Source: Warburgia ugandensis (taxonomy: Eukaryota > Streptophyta > Magnoliopsida > Canellales > Canellaceae). From it: DNA of 64,000 nucleotides. A model generated the notes under the pieces. It was not told where the DNA came from and made no database searches. It saw only the letters and a list, made by a program, of their open reading frames with translations. Below are positions 10,660-22,622 of the stretch, piece by piece (within the stretch, counting starts at the first letter, position 1; each line of letters starts with the position of its first letter). The DNA lies in the NCBI GenBank assembly GCA_035236585.1, contig CP141127.1, positions 70,723,495-70,787,494 of the forward strand. The letters run 5' to 3'. A program made the translations under genes and the position numbers.

Positions 10660-10735
10660 TAGGGCAGTGGCGCAAGCAGAAGCCTATCTAATGGTAGGTC
10701 ATAGGTTTAGGCTGCTTGTGCGTTGGGTGTGTTCA
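10660..10735 (+). repeat. Possible tRNA-derived SINE remnant, copy 2
   Basis: AGTGGCGCAAGCAGAAGCC, then CTATCTAATGGTAGGTCAT and AGGTTTAGGCTGC, parallels copy 1 at 10512-10580, including GAAGCCTATCT and the GGCTGCT/GTGTGTT blocks. Box B is weaker here. The offset of about 150 bases also allows a local duplication. Confidence 0.3.
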
Positions 10736-11081
10736 TCCATGATAAAGAAAAAACATCCAATGCCAAAAAATTTACAATGAGTTTGCGCCCTAATGCTGCC
10801 TTCCTCTATCATAGATATTTCAACAAAGTTGCTATTGGATTTATCTTTATTTGAAAGAACTAAAGCGTGTCTTTCAAGTTAAAGCGTTCTAAGTAGTGTA
10901 AACGTTTTATTGTATAACGTGTTTTTAAAATGCATTTAAACACTAACATACTCTTAATTGCATGTACTGACAGAGCTATATAATGTAGTAGTTGAGTAAT
11001 CCCTGCATCGTTCCTCCCTTTGTTACAAATATTATTTATAGAAGAGAGGAAGAAAAGTTTGTCTATCTATGAAGAATTCAT

Positions 11082-11113
11082 AGAGAGAGAGAGTGTGTGT
11101 GTGTGTGTGTGTC
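11082..11113. repeat. Compound (GA)n(GT)n microsatellite
   Basis: A GA run passes directly into a GT run. Confidence 0.9.
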
Positions 11114-13185
11114 AGGGGTAGAATCAAATTTATGGTGAAATCTTCTAAAATTTCATGGTTGATGTCTTAGATCTATGGCCAGATATTGTTATGTGACATA
11201 ATCTTAGTAAGATCATCTATTCTCATTTGGAAGCACCTGTTACTAGGGTTGTAAATAGCTTGGATTCGGTTTGGTTCTAAAAAAAATAGAACCAGGCCAT
11301 TAAGATTTCAGCTGGATTGAGCTGGACCACTTTAAGGTTTGTTTACTAGCCTTAAAAGCTATATCCTATTTTTTCAATTCAAATCCAGCTCTCAGGTACT
11401 TGTCGAATGTAACACATGAGGAAAAAATAAAAAAAGAAAAGTTTTAGGTTATGCAGTAGTTTCTATATGCGGGTGTATGTGATAATTTACAACTTGCAGT
11501 TTTGTTAGTTATCACTTCAACAAAATATATTTTGGACCTGCAGGGCCAACATGCACGAACGGTTTTAGCAATATTTCAATTAGTTTTTTTATTTTTTTTA
11601 CATTTTAGGTTTCATATGCTGTAAGGTTGCTGCTTTAAACTACACCTAGACGGGGTTTAGATTTACATTTATTTGCCATCCTCTCAATTTGCCTCTCCGT
11701 CTTAGTAAGGTATACTTTTCACTATCATCTAGTCAATGGAGATGCTCGGGATCCAATTGGGATTCTCATCTCAATCAAGCATCATTAGTGTCATTTTTAT
11801 ACAATTGCCAATGGCTATAAATCATGGTAAAAATTCTTTTAAGTTCAGCATGAAGCCTCAACCTTAGATTCAACCACATATGCAAAAAAACAAAGATGAA
11901 GAGACCCTGATTTGTGGCTCTTTTGAACTGAGCTTTCGGATTGGCTCTTTTGATAGAAGAACCGAAATAGCAAGAAGAAAAGAAATCATAAAACAAGTAA
12001 CAAAAATAAGAAGAAAAACATTTACCTATTCTCTAGACTTAATATTAGGTTTTTGTATCGTTTTTCTAATCTACTCCAAAAATCATCAAAAGAACTAACT
12101 TTCATGCATCTTAACTTGTTTTACCTTTCAATTTGGGGAAAGGGTTTTTTTTTTTTTTTAATAGCAAAAATAAGGTTTTTCTTCTTGTAGGATACTTCAT
12201 CGGATTTTTGAAGACTTGATTTCAATGAAATCTACTCCCTAGGTAGAAATCTACTAGCAATTCCTCTTCTGAAGAAACTACCATTTTGGCCACATATTAC
12301 ATGGTTTAGCTCATATACCATGAGAGGAGCTGCTGCAAGAGAATGAGGGAGAGACAGATAATAGGGCAACTTATGTTTTAAATAAAATATCAATTTTGGA
12401 ACCTAAAATAATGGCAGAAATTTGAAACTAAAAATAATGGTAGTTTTATAATTAAACAATGACACTTAAAAACCCGTATACCATTATGTATTTACAAAAG
12501 TTGTCATGCTTATGGCAAATGTAGGTATAAAATATTTTTGCTCTACTAATGACCCAAAACACCACGTGTTATAATACATACATGCATACATTCATACGTA
12601 TGTATGTACACACACATACACACAGAGATTAGTTAATCATGGATTTGTTGGTTAATTAGTCCATAAGCAAGCAAGTGTACAACATAAGATACAACACAAT
12701 GGTTCAAAGTACGTTTCATGTTGATATCTATAGTCCAAAAGAAGTTAGTGATGAGGAAGACATATAAGTGGTCAAGGACTCTCTGACTTGGGTGACCAGG
12801 GTTTGAGATTGTGCATGTGCGAGTTTGTGTCTACTCCTTAGAGAAAAAAACGAGGAAGAAATAGGAGATAACCACAACTTGGGTGTTTGCACTAATAGAG
12901 GCTAAAAATGAAGATGGACATAAAAGAAAAAGGTGAGCAAAAACTTGCAATTACTGTTCGTTTTCACCACTTTCATCTTACATAGTTGCAAACTTGTAAT
13001 CTCGTTATTGAATCAATGAGAGCTGATCTCCTTATTTGGGGTTTTATCAAAATCTCAATCATCTCTTAATTTTTGGCCCAAAAATGGACACAAAGATGGA
13101 GACTAGACAAGAGAAGAAAATTTTTCTCCTACATTCTAATTCAGAGAGAAAATAAACCCCATAACTTGAAAGATTGATGATATTG

Positions 13186-13188
<3 letters not shown>
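11114..13188. other. Intergenic DNA, no gene recognised
   Basis: AT-rich. Holds a degenerate (CATA)n/(GTAC) tract near 12575-12625 and a T-run near 12140-12160. Around 12770-12850 a weak tRNA-like pair of boxes (AGTGGTCAAGGACT, then GGTTTGAGAT) may be another SINE remnant. Open frames at 11775-11996 and 11880-12098 lie on opposite strands over the same bases with no known domain. Confidence 0.45.
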
Positions 13189-13226
<38 letters not shown>

Positions 13227-13248
13227 AGAAGAAGAAGAAGAAGAAGAA
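13189..13248. repeat. Compound (AG)n(AAG)n microsatellite
   Basis: About 34 bases of AG followed by about 26 bases of AAG, forming a long purine-only strand next to the G-rich block at 13284. Confidence 0.95.
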
Positions 13249-13283
13249 TTGAAATATCAATATTTTTTAAGGTGTTTGTTGGA

Positions 13284-13309
13284 GGGGGCGGGGGGGTTGG
13301 GGTGGGGGG
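13284..13309 (+). other. Strong G-quadruplex motif
   Basis: Four G-runs with one- or two-base loops: G5-C-G7-TT-G4-T-G6. This fits the canonical intramolecular quadruplex pattern with very short loops, in DNA that is otherwise AT-rich, 35 bases after a 60-base purine tract. Folding is inferred from the pattern. Confidence 0.8.
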
Positions 13310-14162
13310 AGCATGGGAAAATGCATCTTTAGTTTTCCTCTTTAATATCTTATGCCATTGGGAGGTTTAATCATTTATAGAGAAACCAAAAAGGATCATT
13401 TGCAAGCAAATCCCAAAAAGTAGATGCCAAAAATAGAATGACATAAATAAAAAGAAAACTAAAATATTATTTTATCCTCATGATATCTCTCTCTGTGTGT
13501 GTATTGTTTAATATACATTTAAAAGCATTTTAGTCTAATAGTTCATATTTTTTAATTCTTGGTTCCTATTCTTTCTTGAGTAGAAACTATAATAAGACCA
13601 ATATGATTCAATTCATTAAAATGGGATACAGTATTGAACTGTTAATTCTAATTGAATAACTATACCCTAGTTTTCTTTTTCTTTTTTTCTGGTTCATATC
13701 AATTATTTGGTATTGGAATGACCATTTACACCCTACCCATAACTAGTAGGTTGTAAAGATACACATGTTTTCTGGTAACTACTATAATAATAGCAAAAAC
13801 AAAAAAGTGCATCGTTCTTTTATGAGACAACACATAATCTCATATCCTTTTCCTGTAAAGGTGGTTGACAAGAATGGGATTTAGTGTAAACTTGCGGTGT
13901 TCATATTTATAAGAAAATAAAAAAAATTTAAAGGCATTCTTGAATTGATACAAAGTATTGATCTTGCCCTCATAATGCATGTTACATAAGATAGGATTAG
14001 TCTAGCTTGGTCGAATCTCAAATATAAGCTACTGATAATCCAATGCACATTTGGAAGGCTTTAGCTATCTTTAAGAAGCTACTCTTTTTATTAAGTAATT
14101 CATTGAAACTATAAGGAAAGTATTTTACGAACCGAGTGAAGACTTATGGTTGACAATTTGAA

Positions 14163-14163
<1 letters not shown>
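13310..14163. other. Intergenic DNA, no gene recognised
   Basis: AT-rich sequence without recognisable features apart from short CT/GT runs near 13488-13505. Confidence 0.5.

Positions 14164-14202
<39 letters not shown>
14164..14202. repeat. (AC)n microsatellite
   Basis: An uninterrupted AC run of about 39 bases. Confidence 0.95.
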
Positions 14203-14204
<2 letters not shown>

Positions 14205-15569
14205 ATTTGAAGAATGCGTTCAAGATTTTGATGATATGGAAATTACCTCTATGAATTCAAACAACTTGGTCACTAGTCTAATGACTAAAGTCAATGCAAT
14301 CTCTAGTAACAAATATTGGTGGACTGACAAGGGTATTATAAAGCATGTGAAGGAAAATCAATCCTTGTTCAAGACCTATAAAATAATAAGATTGATTAAA
14401 GAGGTGACAACATCAGTGTTTGTAGACTTTATTTCTACTAATAGGTAATGTCATTGATGCGAGCAACATACTAGATTCAAATACCTTGTAATGGTTACAC
14501 CATAAAAATATGTTCAAACTTAACCTTATTAACAAAAGTACACCCATTATTGAAATATTGCGTGATTCTCTTGGCATGTGAAGTAGTAGATAAAGTTATG
14601 TTAAATTTTAATTTTTTTAGAAGAATGGTTGATCTTAAGCTAGTTCTAGATTATGAGAAATTGGAAGTCAGATTGTAAGAATTGGAAGTAAAAAATGTCC
14701 AACTTTTTTTAGTTTGTAATGCCATTAGTTTTTCGTCCTCCCTCACTTTTAGTTTTTTCAAAATTTTGATATTACCATTCTCTATTTCTCTCTATTAATA
14801 AGTTCCAATAGACCTACTACCTCATAGACACAAACAATGGAAGATGGACGACAGCGGCTATGGTAGACAACAGCCTTACTCAAAGTTTCTCGGCTCTCTT
14901 CCTTCACCAAAAGTAGGTGTGTCCACCCTCATTTTCTCTCGATAAATGACAATGAATGAGAGAACTTTGCATGATTTCTCTCTTTGTTAATAAAAAAAAA
15001 TAATCTCTAAAATTGATTGCGCTAAATAGAAGACATTGGGAAGAAGAAGACCCAAGTTAGATTTCCAATTTTCATTTAAAAATGCATCAAATGAAGAGCA
15101 TAAAATATGCTACTCTTTGTTGTTCACTGAATGATAATAATATTTTTCTTATGTTTCAAACTTGAATTTTTCTTTAATTTATTGTGTTTTCAATTGATCC
15201 AAAGAGTTGATGATGTTCTAATCTATGTTAAGAAGAGTTTTATATAAGTTTTTAGTGAGAAGTCAAAATTTAAATTATTGAATTTCATTGAAGAAACTTA
15301 ACAAGTATTGTTGCACAAGTTAGTGAACAAAGTATATTTGCAATTGAATATCTTATTGTTGGTTGTTTTTTGTTGAAATCTAACTATACTATTTGATTCC
15401 TTATTATCGAATTGTGTTAGATACCAAGTTGCACTAAATATTTCCATTGGGTAGTCATTAAACTTAGTGGCCAAATTCAGTAATTTAATCACGTATGCAT
15501 CTGTCAGGTAGCAAGTCTGTTAGAATGTATTAAGAGAGTGAAATAGAGAAGGGTAATATTAGAATTTTG
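14203..15569. other. Intergenic DNA, no gene recognised
   Basis: AT-rich. The open frame at 14236-14448 (plus, 70 codons) is Asn/Ser/Ile-rich with no familiar domain. The stretch from 14700 to 15290 has no feature I recognise. Confidence 0.45.
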
Positions 15570-17004
15570 ATGTGTATTAATAATTACCGCGAGTGCATGG
15601 CTTTGTTGAAGTATAGAATGGGCAAATCAGAATCAATCCCACGAAGACTATTCAATAAATGGATTCAATTTAGGTCATCTTACTTTAAGAAAGGACTATT
15701 TTTAACTAAAACTAAATATAAGGAAAGTAAATAAGAAAGAAAGGCATCAAGTAAGTAAATAAATGAAGGAAACAAGGACCTAACTAAAAGGAAAACAACT
15801 AACTAAAAGGAGACAACTAAACTAAACAAGCAACTAGAAAAGAAGCCTTAAATTAGAAAGCAAGCAACTATGGAACAAAGAAACTGTCCAAGTAAACAAG
15901 GAAATAAACTAGAAAACTTTCTAAAACTATAACTAACTCTAAATTAGAGTAACTTTCTAAACTACACCTAACTTAGGAATTAAGTAAACTTTCCAAAATT
16001 ACCACTAACTTGAAAAGAAAACTTTTCAAAATTACAACTAAGGAAACTATCTAAAATTACAACTAAGTAAGAACTGAGGAAGCTATATAAATTACAACTA
16101 ACTACAAATTAAAGTAAAGAACAAACTAAGAAAAGGAAGAGTTCTTTCTTTAATTGAATTGTTATAAGGAGTTGTTGCATAAGCAAAGAAAAGAAAGGAA
16201 AATAATTAAAAGTCCTTCAAATTGGGGCTTGAATTCCGCCGTAGGGCCATCATTTTGTGTCAATGAACATGAGCTTGTACACTTCTCTTCAACAAAAAAT
16301 ATATTAAAGTTATTGCCAAGATTTTCTTATCTCCTTAACCAACATCCCACAAACTAACAAATCACATCCAATGATCCTTAGGAATGAAGTATTAATGCAA
16401 CCAAGAAAAGAGAAGCATTAACAACTTTCCTAAATAATCACCACCCCAAAAAGAAAAGAAGATTATGGAAATAGAAATAGAAAAAGTTATGGCATTTTTC
16501 CTAAGATGAAAACTCTAAAAAGAGGGCAACTTCAAGAAGTTTAAATATAGAGGAGGTTAGATGTCATTCATCCTTAGAATAGGGCAACCATAGAAGAGGC
16601 TTCCAACTTTAAACATTAATAGAAGAAAAAGAAAACAAAGTGGAGGTGTTTTATGACTCACCAATTTCAACTTTCGGACATGAAGCTAGAAATAGGCCCA
16701 TGGTGTATCCCTACCCTTCAAGATAAAGCACTTAGCTAGGAATCTAGGTGGCTTTGTGGATGGATTTGTGTGTTTTCTCAACCTTAAGAAATTAAAAAGT
16801 ACCCTTATTTCCAAGAATCCTTTCCTTTTCCTTTTTCCAATTATATGAAAAGAAATTAGAAAGAAGAGAGAGGAATGATGCTTGAAGTAACTACTATGGA
16901 CTACGCATGAAATCTAAAATTAGAAAGTAAGTTTGTGAAACATGAAAGTAGGAAGTGGGTGGATAAGGAAACATAGTAAGGAAGGATATGAGAGTAAAGG
17001 AAAG
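15570..17004 (-). mobile_element. Putative old LTR 'H', low-coordinate piece
   Basis: Around 15585-15680 the plus strand reads ACCGCGAGTGCATGG, then AATCCCACGAAGACT. Read on the minus strand this is the typical end of a plant Ty3/gypsy LTR (AGT..CGTGGGATT...CCATGCACTCGCGG). The rest is rich in AACTTTCTAAA/TTACAACTAA blocks like the LTR bodies of C and E. Pieces at 24108, 44462 and 58771 appear to continue it once F, B and C are removed. The low end is approximate and no TSD was found. Inference. Confidence 0.35.
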
Positions 17005-17443
17005 TGTTAAGTGTTCAATTTTGACCAAAATACCCTTAATTTAGCATCTAATTATATCATCTAAGCAATCAATTTTGAGAATTTACATAAAATATTTTAT
17101 TTTATCTCTAATTGATCATTAATTGTTGAATTGCAAAACATAATGGCCAGATGATCATCAGAGCTAATCAGAGGAGTAATGAATAGTTTAGATGATTCTA
17201 ATTTGGTCCTGTGCATTGCAGATCAATCAGATCAGATTAGATGATCCAAATTAAGTTAGATGGATTAGATTAGGATGAGGAAGCTTCGTGGAAAAAAAGA
17301 AATTTGAAGATCATTAGGAAACCTAGATGAATAAGGAAGAAGAAGAGTTTGAATCAAAATCAAACTTCTCTAGAAGATCTATAAAAATGGAAGCATTTTG
17401 AAGAATTGAGAGTTTTTGCAAGTTTTGGCAAGGTTGGGTTAGT

Positions 17444-17536
<93 letters not shown>

Positions 17537-17716
17537 TCACCATTTCCTATCTTCCTCTAATTCTCTCTCTCTACTCATTGTCCCCAGCCAGCTTGTTGTT
17601 AGCCTTCTCTGTCTCTTTGACTGCACTGGTCCCATCCCCAACACCCCTCTCTATTTTGCCGTTCTCTATCTCACTCTCTCTATTTTCAACCTCCCCCTTT
17701 TCTCACCCGCACTCAC
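17005..17716 (+). mobile_element. Solo LTR 'F', left part
   Basis: Begins TGTTAAGTGTTCAATTTTG, the same start as the LTRs of A and B, and is preceded by the 5 bp TSD GAAAG (17000-17004). The body matches those LTRs, including the CT-rich stretch. It is interrupted at 17717 by unit G and resumes at 22623. No internal region follows its end, so it is a solo LTR left by recombination between the two LTRs of an Athila-type element. Its own length is about 2.2 kb. Confidence 0.8.
17447..17534. repeat. (TC)44 microsatellite inside solo LTR F
   Basis: About 88 bases of uninterrupted TC, the longest pure simple repeat in the window. Related LTRs have only short CT runs here, so this is an expansion within one copy. 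It creates a long Ser/Leu open frame (17406-17771) that is not a gene. Confidence 0.97.
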
Positions 17717-18295
17717 TGTAATAACCCCAGCTTTTATGAACATAATTGAATTATTAAAAATTAAAAGTTGAAATTTTAAAAGTGCATTGGAACTTTGAGT
17801 TGCAGGAAAATTTATTTTTATAAAAAATAAAATCAAGACTTAAAACTTGGATATTTGTAATGTACTTGAAAAATGATCAAAATGACTATAAATACACCAA
17901 ATTCTAAGTTCAAATGAAAAATTCTTATTTTTCTCTACTTTTTATGAATAAAAGGGTAAAATAGTAATTTTACTCATAATCGAGACCTAAGATATCAAAA
18001 TTTGAAATGTACTTGGAAAATTGATCAAATCGACACTATGTACTATCAATTCTGAGTTCATAGGAATAAATCCAATTTTTCTCCATTTTTGAAATTAAAA
18101 GGGCAAATTGGTCTTTTTCACAACTATGTGGGGACCACAAGGGGGGCCAACGGTCTGGAAGACCACCATCATGAGTCAAACCACTACCAAATGCTAGTGG
18201 AGAAGGAGGTGGTAGTGGTAATCCAATGACAATTTAATAATAAAAAGAAATGAAACATAATGATGACATGTAATCCTGGAAAATTCAAAAGTCCT

Positions 18296-18303
18296 TATAA
18301 ATA
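18296..18303 (+). promoter_or_regulatory. Candidate TATA box of unit G
   Basis: TATAAATA within CCTTATAAATAGCCC, followed by a C/T-rich leader. It is a good match to a plant LTR promoter core, about 580 bases into the unit. Confidence 0.5.
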
Positions 18304-20619
18304 GCCCATAAAATTTTCCAAAAATCTTCCTAATGTTCTTCATGAGGTCCCCTACAATGCCCCAAAATACCAACTCAAAAATCCCCCTCCATCTTCTCCA
18401 TTTCTCTCCTCTCTCCTCTCTCCTCTCTTTCTCTTCTTTCTTAGAGAGTGTGTCCCTAGACGCAGCTAGGGCAGACATCTCATGTCTGTTTGCGGGCGTG
18501 TCAAGGGACTTGTCATCCCCGATGAACCAGGGTTTCTTCCTGGGAAAACCTAATCCAATTATCCATTGATTTCCATAGCTCACACACAGATCTTCACTGT
18601 TGGATTTGTTCGTAATGAGCTGATCTACAAAAGCCTTAAGGTTTCTTGATGATCCAATGGGTGGATCATTGGTAAATTTAAAACAAAAGTTATCTCCGGT
18701 ACTGGGTATCATCTCCGGTGGAACTTTTAGGTTATACAACCAATTTGGCCATTAAATGGTGATCTTACAACATTAAAATGAAGTAGAGATGGGGGATCTA
18801 TGTTTCCCCCATGTATACTCTCCTACTCGGGCAACGACACTGGAGTTTTTGGCGTTTCCAGAAGCTAGGGGTTCTTTCTAGTCTTCTTCTCCTTCTCAGG
18901 CATTATTTCTCCCTCTCTTGTGAACTTCTCATCACCGGACTAGCCCAGGTAAGCCTAAATCCCTCTCCTCTTTACATTCCGACACTCCCATGGTGTTTTT
19001 CGGCCTCCTTTGGATCTCGCCGGCCATTGATTCGTTGGATACAACGAATCTGGCATAAAGGGTTGAGATCCCATCCATTCACAACTCAGATGCAACTTTT
19101 GAGCCATTGGGTGGATTCTTGGGGCCTAGAAACCCTAAGAGATGAAATCTGGGCTCTTGATCTTAAGAGAAGAGGAAGATCAGATGATGGGTGATCCAAT
19201 GGTCCAGATCTGGACTGTCTCTCCTATCACTAGTCACTGCTCCTAGTTCACTAGTAAATAGGGGTAACGTGACATGGGCCGCCCTTTGTTTTGTCACATT
19301 TTTCATGCATGATCTGAACCATTTATTAATGTACTAAAATCTTGTTTCTTCAACTGAGAGCTCAATTTAGCTCAGATTTTAGATCACAGAGAAGCTATAG
19401 ATTCCTTGTATTGTGTAGAATATAATAAAATAATGATATTGAGGTTTTTAATTTGATTTATATGAAATAAATTTTAAAGTTAGTTCCAACAGTAGTGGAT
19501 CATGATCAAATTGATGTTAAAATGGAAATATGATCTGATGGATGGATCCAGGACATGTCAAAATCTTAAGATCAATGATCATAGTAGAATTTCCAAGCTT
19601 CTAGATCAGTTAAATTGATCAAAACATTATAGATTAAGATCAGCCATTGAAACAGCTGAAAACTTAAAAATGAAATTCCTCACTCATTTTAAGTCTGATT
19701 TTTTATCAGGAAGATTCTATGAATAGATCTTAATGAAGGGAACCTAATTTAATCATTAAAACATTTTGTTAATTAAAAATACACCTACTAACACCCTTGA
19801 TCAAGTAGATATGGGGTAATCAGAAGTGAGGGTTTGGATCTATTAAGGATATAATGATGATAAATCATCATGGGGATAGTTGGATTGGACTGATATAAAT
19901 TGAATTAAAGTTTAGACCATTGAAAGTAAAAATGATCATGGAAAATCCCAATGGATCCTCTTGATTTGGTAGATCAAGAATGATCAGACTAGATGGACTT
20001 ATAAAAGTGATGATCTAAGGCTAATATCATGTTATTAGAGATGTTGGATCAATAAAAAACATGAAAGATTAAGGGTTGTACTCTTAATGGAATATTAACA
20101 CTATATATAAAAGATGGACAAATCGGATGGTTGGGTCATAAGGATAAATTGATCATATGCTTAGTTAATGGTCTTTAATAGTAGATTTGATTTAATTATG
20201 ATTCATGTCAAGTTTCCAATTTTAGTATAATTTTCTTTAATTTCTTAGATTAAAATGTTGTTAAAATTCTATTTAATTATTTTATTAGCAAATTTAATTC
20301 ATGCCAAATTTTCAATTCCAGCATGATTGTTTTTAAATTCCTTAGATTTAGATTTATTAGTATAATTTCTTTTAATTTCCTTTACATTAGTAGAGTTATG
20401 AAAAATACCTTAAAAGGGGTAATTAATGAAATATAGTTGGACTTCACAAAATACACATGTACATCATGATAAATAATCATAGTAAGGGCTATAGTTAGTA
20501 AGACAATATAAGGGGTGGATTTTCCATCTCCTTGGCCCAAAATAAGAGCATAATAAACATCTATGAATGACATAGTATATGTTCATGGAATTAATTAAAA
20601 TCAAGTAGAAATAAAACTT

Positions 20620-20880
20620 AGGTTTATGAGCTCATAGGACCTTATTAAAGGTTGAGCTAAGGCTATGCCCTTGCATGTTATTCATTGTGGTTAAGGGGTT
20701 TCTAATGAGCCTCGCTGTCCCTCCACGTTCTATTGACGTTTGTTGAAGTCTAAATGCCTCCTTACATGAGGATTGAATTAACCACATTGGGAATGACATG
20801 TAACTGGTAAACCTTGGTCAATTGGAAATAAGAGGAGTTGTCTAGAATTAAGAATGAATAAGTTACCCTCAATCTAGTAA
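20620..20880 (+). repeat. Gag-leader-like module inside unit G
   Basis: Matches the leader of element A near 38805-38990: CTCATAGGACC, then TTCTATTGACGTTTGTTG, then CCTCCTTACATGAGG, GATTG-ATTAACCAC. In A and B this block lies between the PBS and gag; here it is isolated and no gag follows. The match is direct. Its origin is unclear: capture, shared ancestry, or G being a composite. Confidence 0.65.
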
Positions 20881-22199
20881 AACACTAACTAGTTGAGAAA
20901 TAATAATAAGAGTATAAAAGGTTAGCAAATTATCTAACCCTAATAAAAATTGTAAATAAGATGAGGATGATCTGGTAAGATCCAAGAGAGATCTTGAATG
21001 ATAAAAAACAACAAAGGAAAAGAAATACAATGTAGAGTATATTATTGTTGTGTGATTTTACTTATAGTATAGATTTGTTAGCGTAGAAGGTTTGAAACCT
21101 TAATCATATATGATTTAAGGAAAATTAAGGCATCCTTCATAGGATAACTTAAAAACATGTAGAAAGAATACTTGTATAAAGGAATAACTTTATACGTATG
21201 GTTTAACATATATATGAATCAAGACCGTGATGGACAATATGGAGTGAATACCACTTTAAGGTAGGTGGACGTACAAGAATGTATTAAAGATTCATGTGTA
21301 TATATATATATATACATACATGATCTTCTGTCTAGAATTATAGATTGTCATGATATAAGTATACTTGTGGTACCTTAGAACAATAATGATCCAACCAAGT
21401 GATCCAACCCCATGATCCATCCAACTGATCCAATCTAATGATCCAATCAAAGGATGATAAATTAGTGAGACGTGTGGACTAAGGAAACCCTAAGAATAGG
21501 GCATAGAAAATATTCTAGCCTTAGTTAAACAGGCACATCGTTTGATATATACAATGTATTTTACATACAAGCTTGGTAGCTTGTGATTTTGTTTTACACA
21601 GGCCTAGGCCTAAGGATGCTATGCTAGGGAAGTTATGAGGGTTTGACCACCCGCTTCTTGAAATGTATGATATGATGGATACCATACTTAAAGAGAGGCT
21701 AAAAGTTGGGTGGGGCAATCATGAAAAAGCCGCCACTATGATAGCCATGGTCCTCACCCATGCAGGCATGGATTTTGTTATTTCCACAGTTGGTATTAGT
21801 GGATTATTATGTAGTTATCTGGGCACATTGTACGGATATAGATTGCGAATAGTAATCCTTGATGATTTTGATTATGATGCACATATGATAGGCGTAGTGA
21901 AATGCCATGGCATGATGAGATGCCAAGTATGATGAAATACATGAGTTCTTGAAAAGAAAATCTCTATATGAGATTTGGCTGAATATTGATCTCCTAAGTG
22001 GGAGTATAGCCAGGGGAAGGAACAAATTTTGATTATTTTCACTATTTTAATGGGTTTACCCTATACTATATAAATGATGTATATACTCTATGATGAGATG
22101 ATCCATGAGTGGGTAAACATGATAGAATGATGAATGAGATATCATATTCTTGTATTAATGAAGTATTTTATTCTTGTATCCCCTACTAAGCATAACTTG

Positions 22200-22239
22200 C
22201 TGAGATATTGTAAATGTTTGAATGTTTACAATATCTCAG
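22200..22239. repeat. Perfect 15 bp inverted repeat (hairpin) in unit G
   Basis: Left arm CTGAGATATTGTAAA (22200-22214), 10-base loop, right arm TTTACAATATCTCAG (22225-22239), with no mismatch. It sits about 380 bases from the right end of G, where an LTR would carry its RNA 3'-end signals. Confidence 0.85.
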
Positions 22240-22622
22240 ATACAGGGAAGGAGACTTGAGGACGTATAGCTTGAAGAGCCCATACGCTACCAGACTGATC
22301 AGGGTATCTTCTTTGAAGATTGTGAAACTAGACTATATACTTTGTGTTTGGATTGTATTTGGACAATGGATTATAATTGTAATACAGGGGTTGTTAAAGT
22401 GAACTACTAGATGATTTCTAGTATTTAATAAAATTTTATTTTGATCCAAAAATCTTTATGTGTATTATGTATGTTGAGGTGAGACTTAGGTTGTATTACA
22501 AATTGATTTAAAAGAAAATAATTTTTGCTACATTGTTTGTGAAATTTTTTTACTACTAAGGGTCCTGCTTTTGAAAAATATATTATAAAATGTGTTACAA
22601 AAACCCAGGTCATCACTCTTAC

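Larger units (their letters stand above)
9901..11081. other. Intergenic DNA with possible SINE remnants
   Basis: No gene recognised. The open frame at 10384-10602 (minus) has no familiar domain. Two related tRNA-like segments are listed separately at 10512 and 10660. Confidence 0.45.
17717..22617 (+). mobile_element. Solo LTR-like unit 'G' nested in F (4.9 kb)
   Basis: Starts TGTAATAACCCCAG and ends AGGTCATCACT, with near-matching 5 bp flanks CTCAC (17712-17716) and CTTAC (22618-22622). The F LTR continues on both sides. The ends are imperfect inverted repeats (TGTAATAACC against GGTCATCAC). I see no gag, pol or second LTR inside. A TATA box with a C-rich downstream leader (18296) and a termination-like region near the right end suggest one very long LTR, as in some chromoviruses (Tekay/Del type). 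That class is a guess. Open frames inside (18194-18739, 18811-19194) match nothing I know. A segment at about 20620-20880 matches the gag leader of A, which is odd for an LTR. Confidence 0.55.

Noticed and set aside
17406..17771. 121-codon Ser/Leu open frame
   Set aside because: Produced by the (TC)44 microsatellite in solo LTR F.
18194..18739. 181-codon minus-strand frame in unit G
   Set aside because: Ends in low-complexity Lys/Glu/Arg and His/Tyr stretches with no known domain; overlaps the C/T-rich leader after the TATA box.
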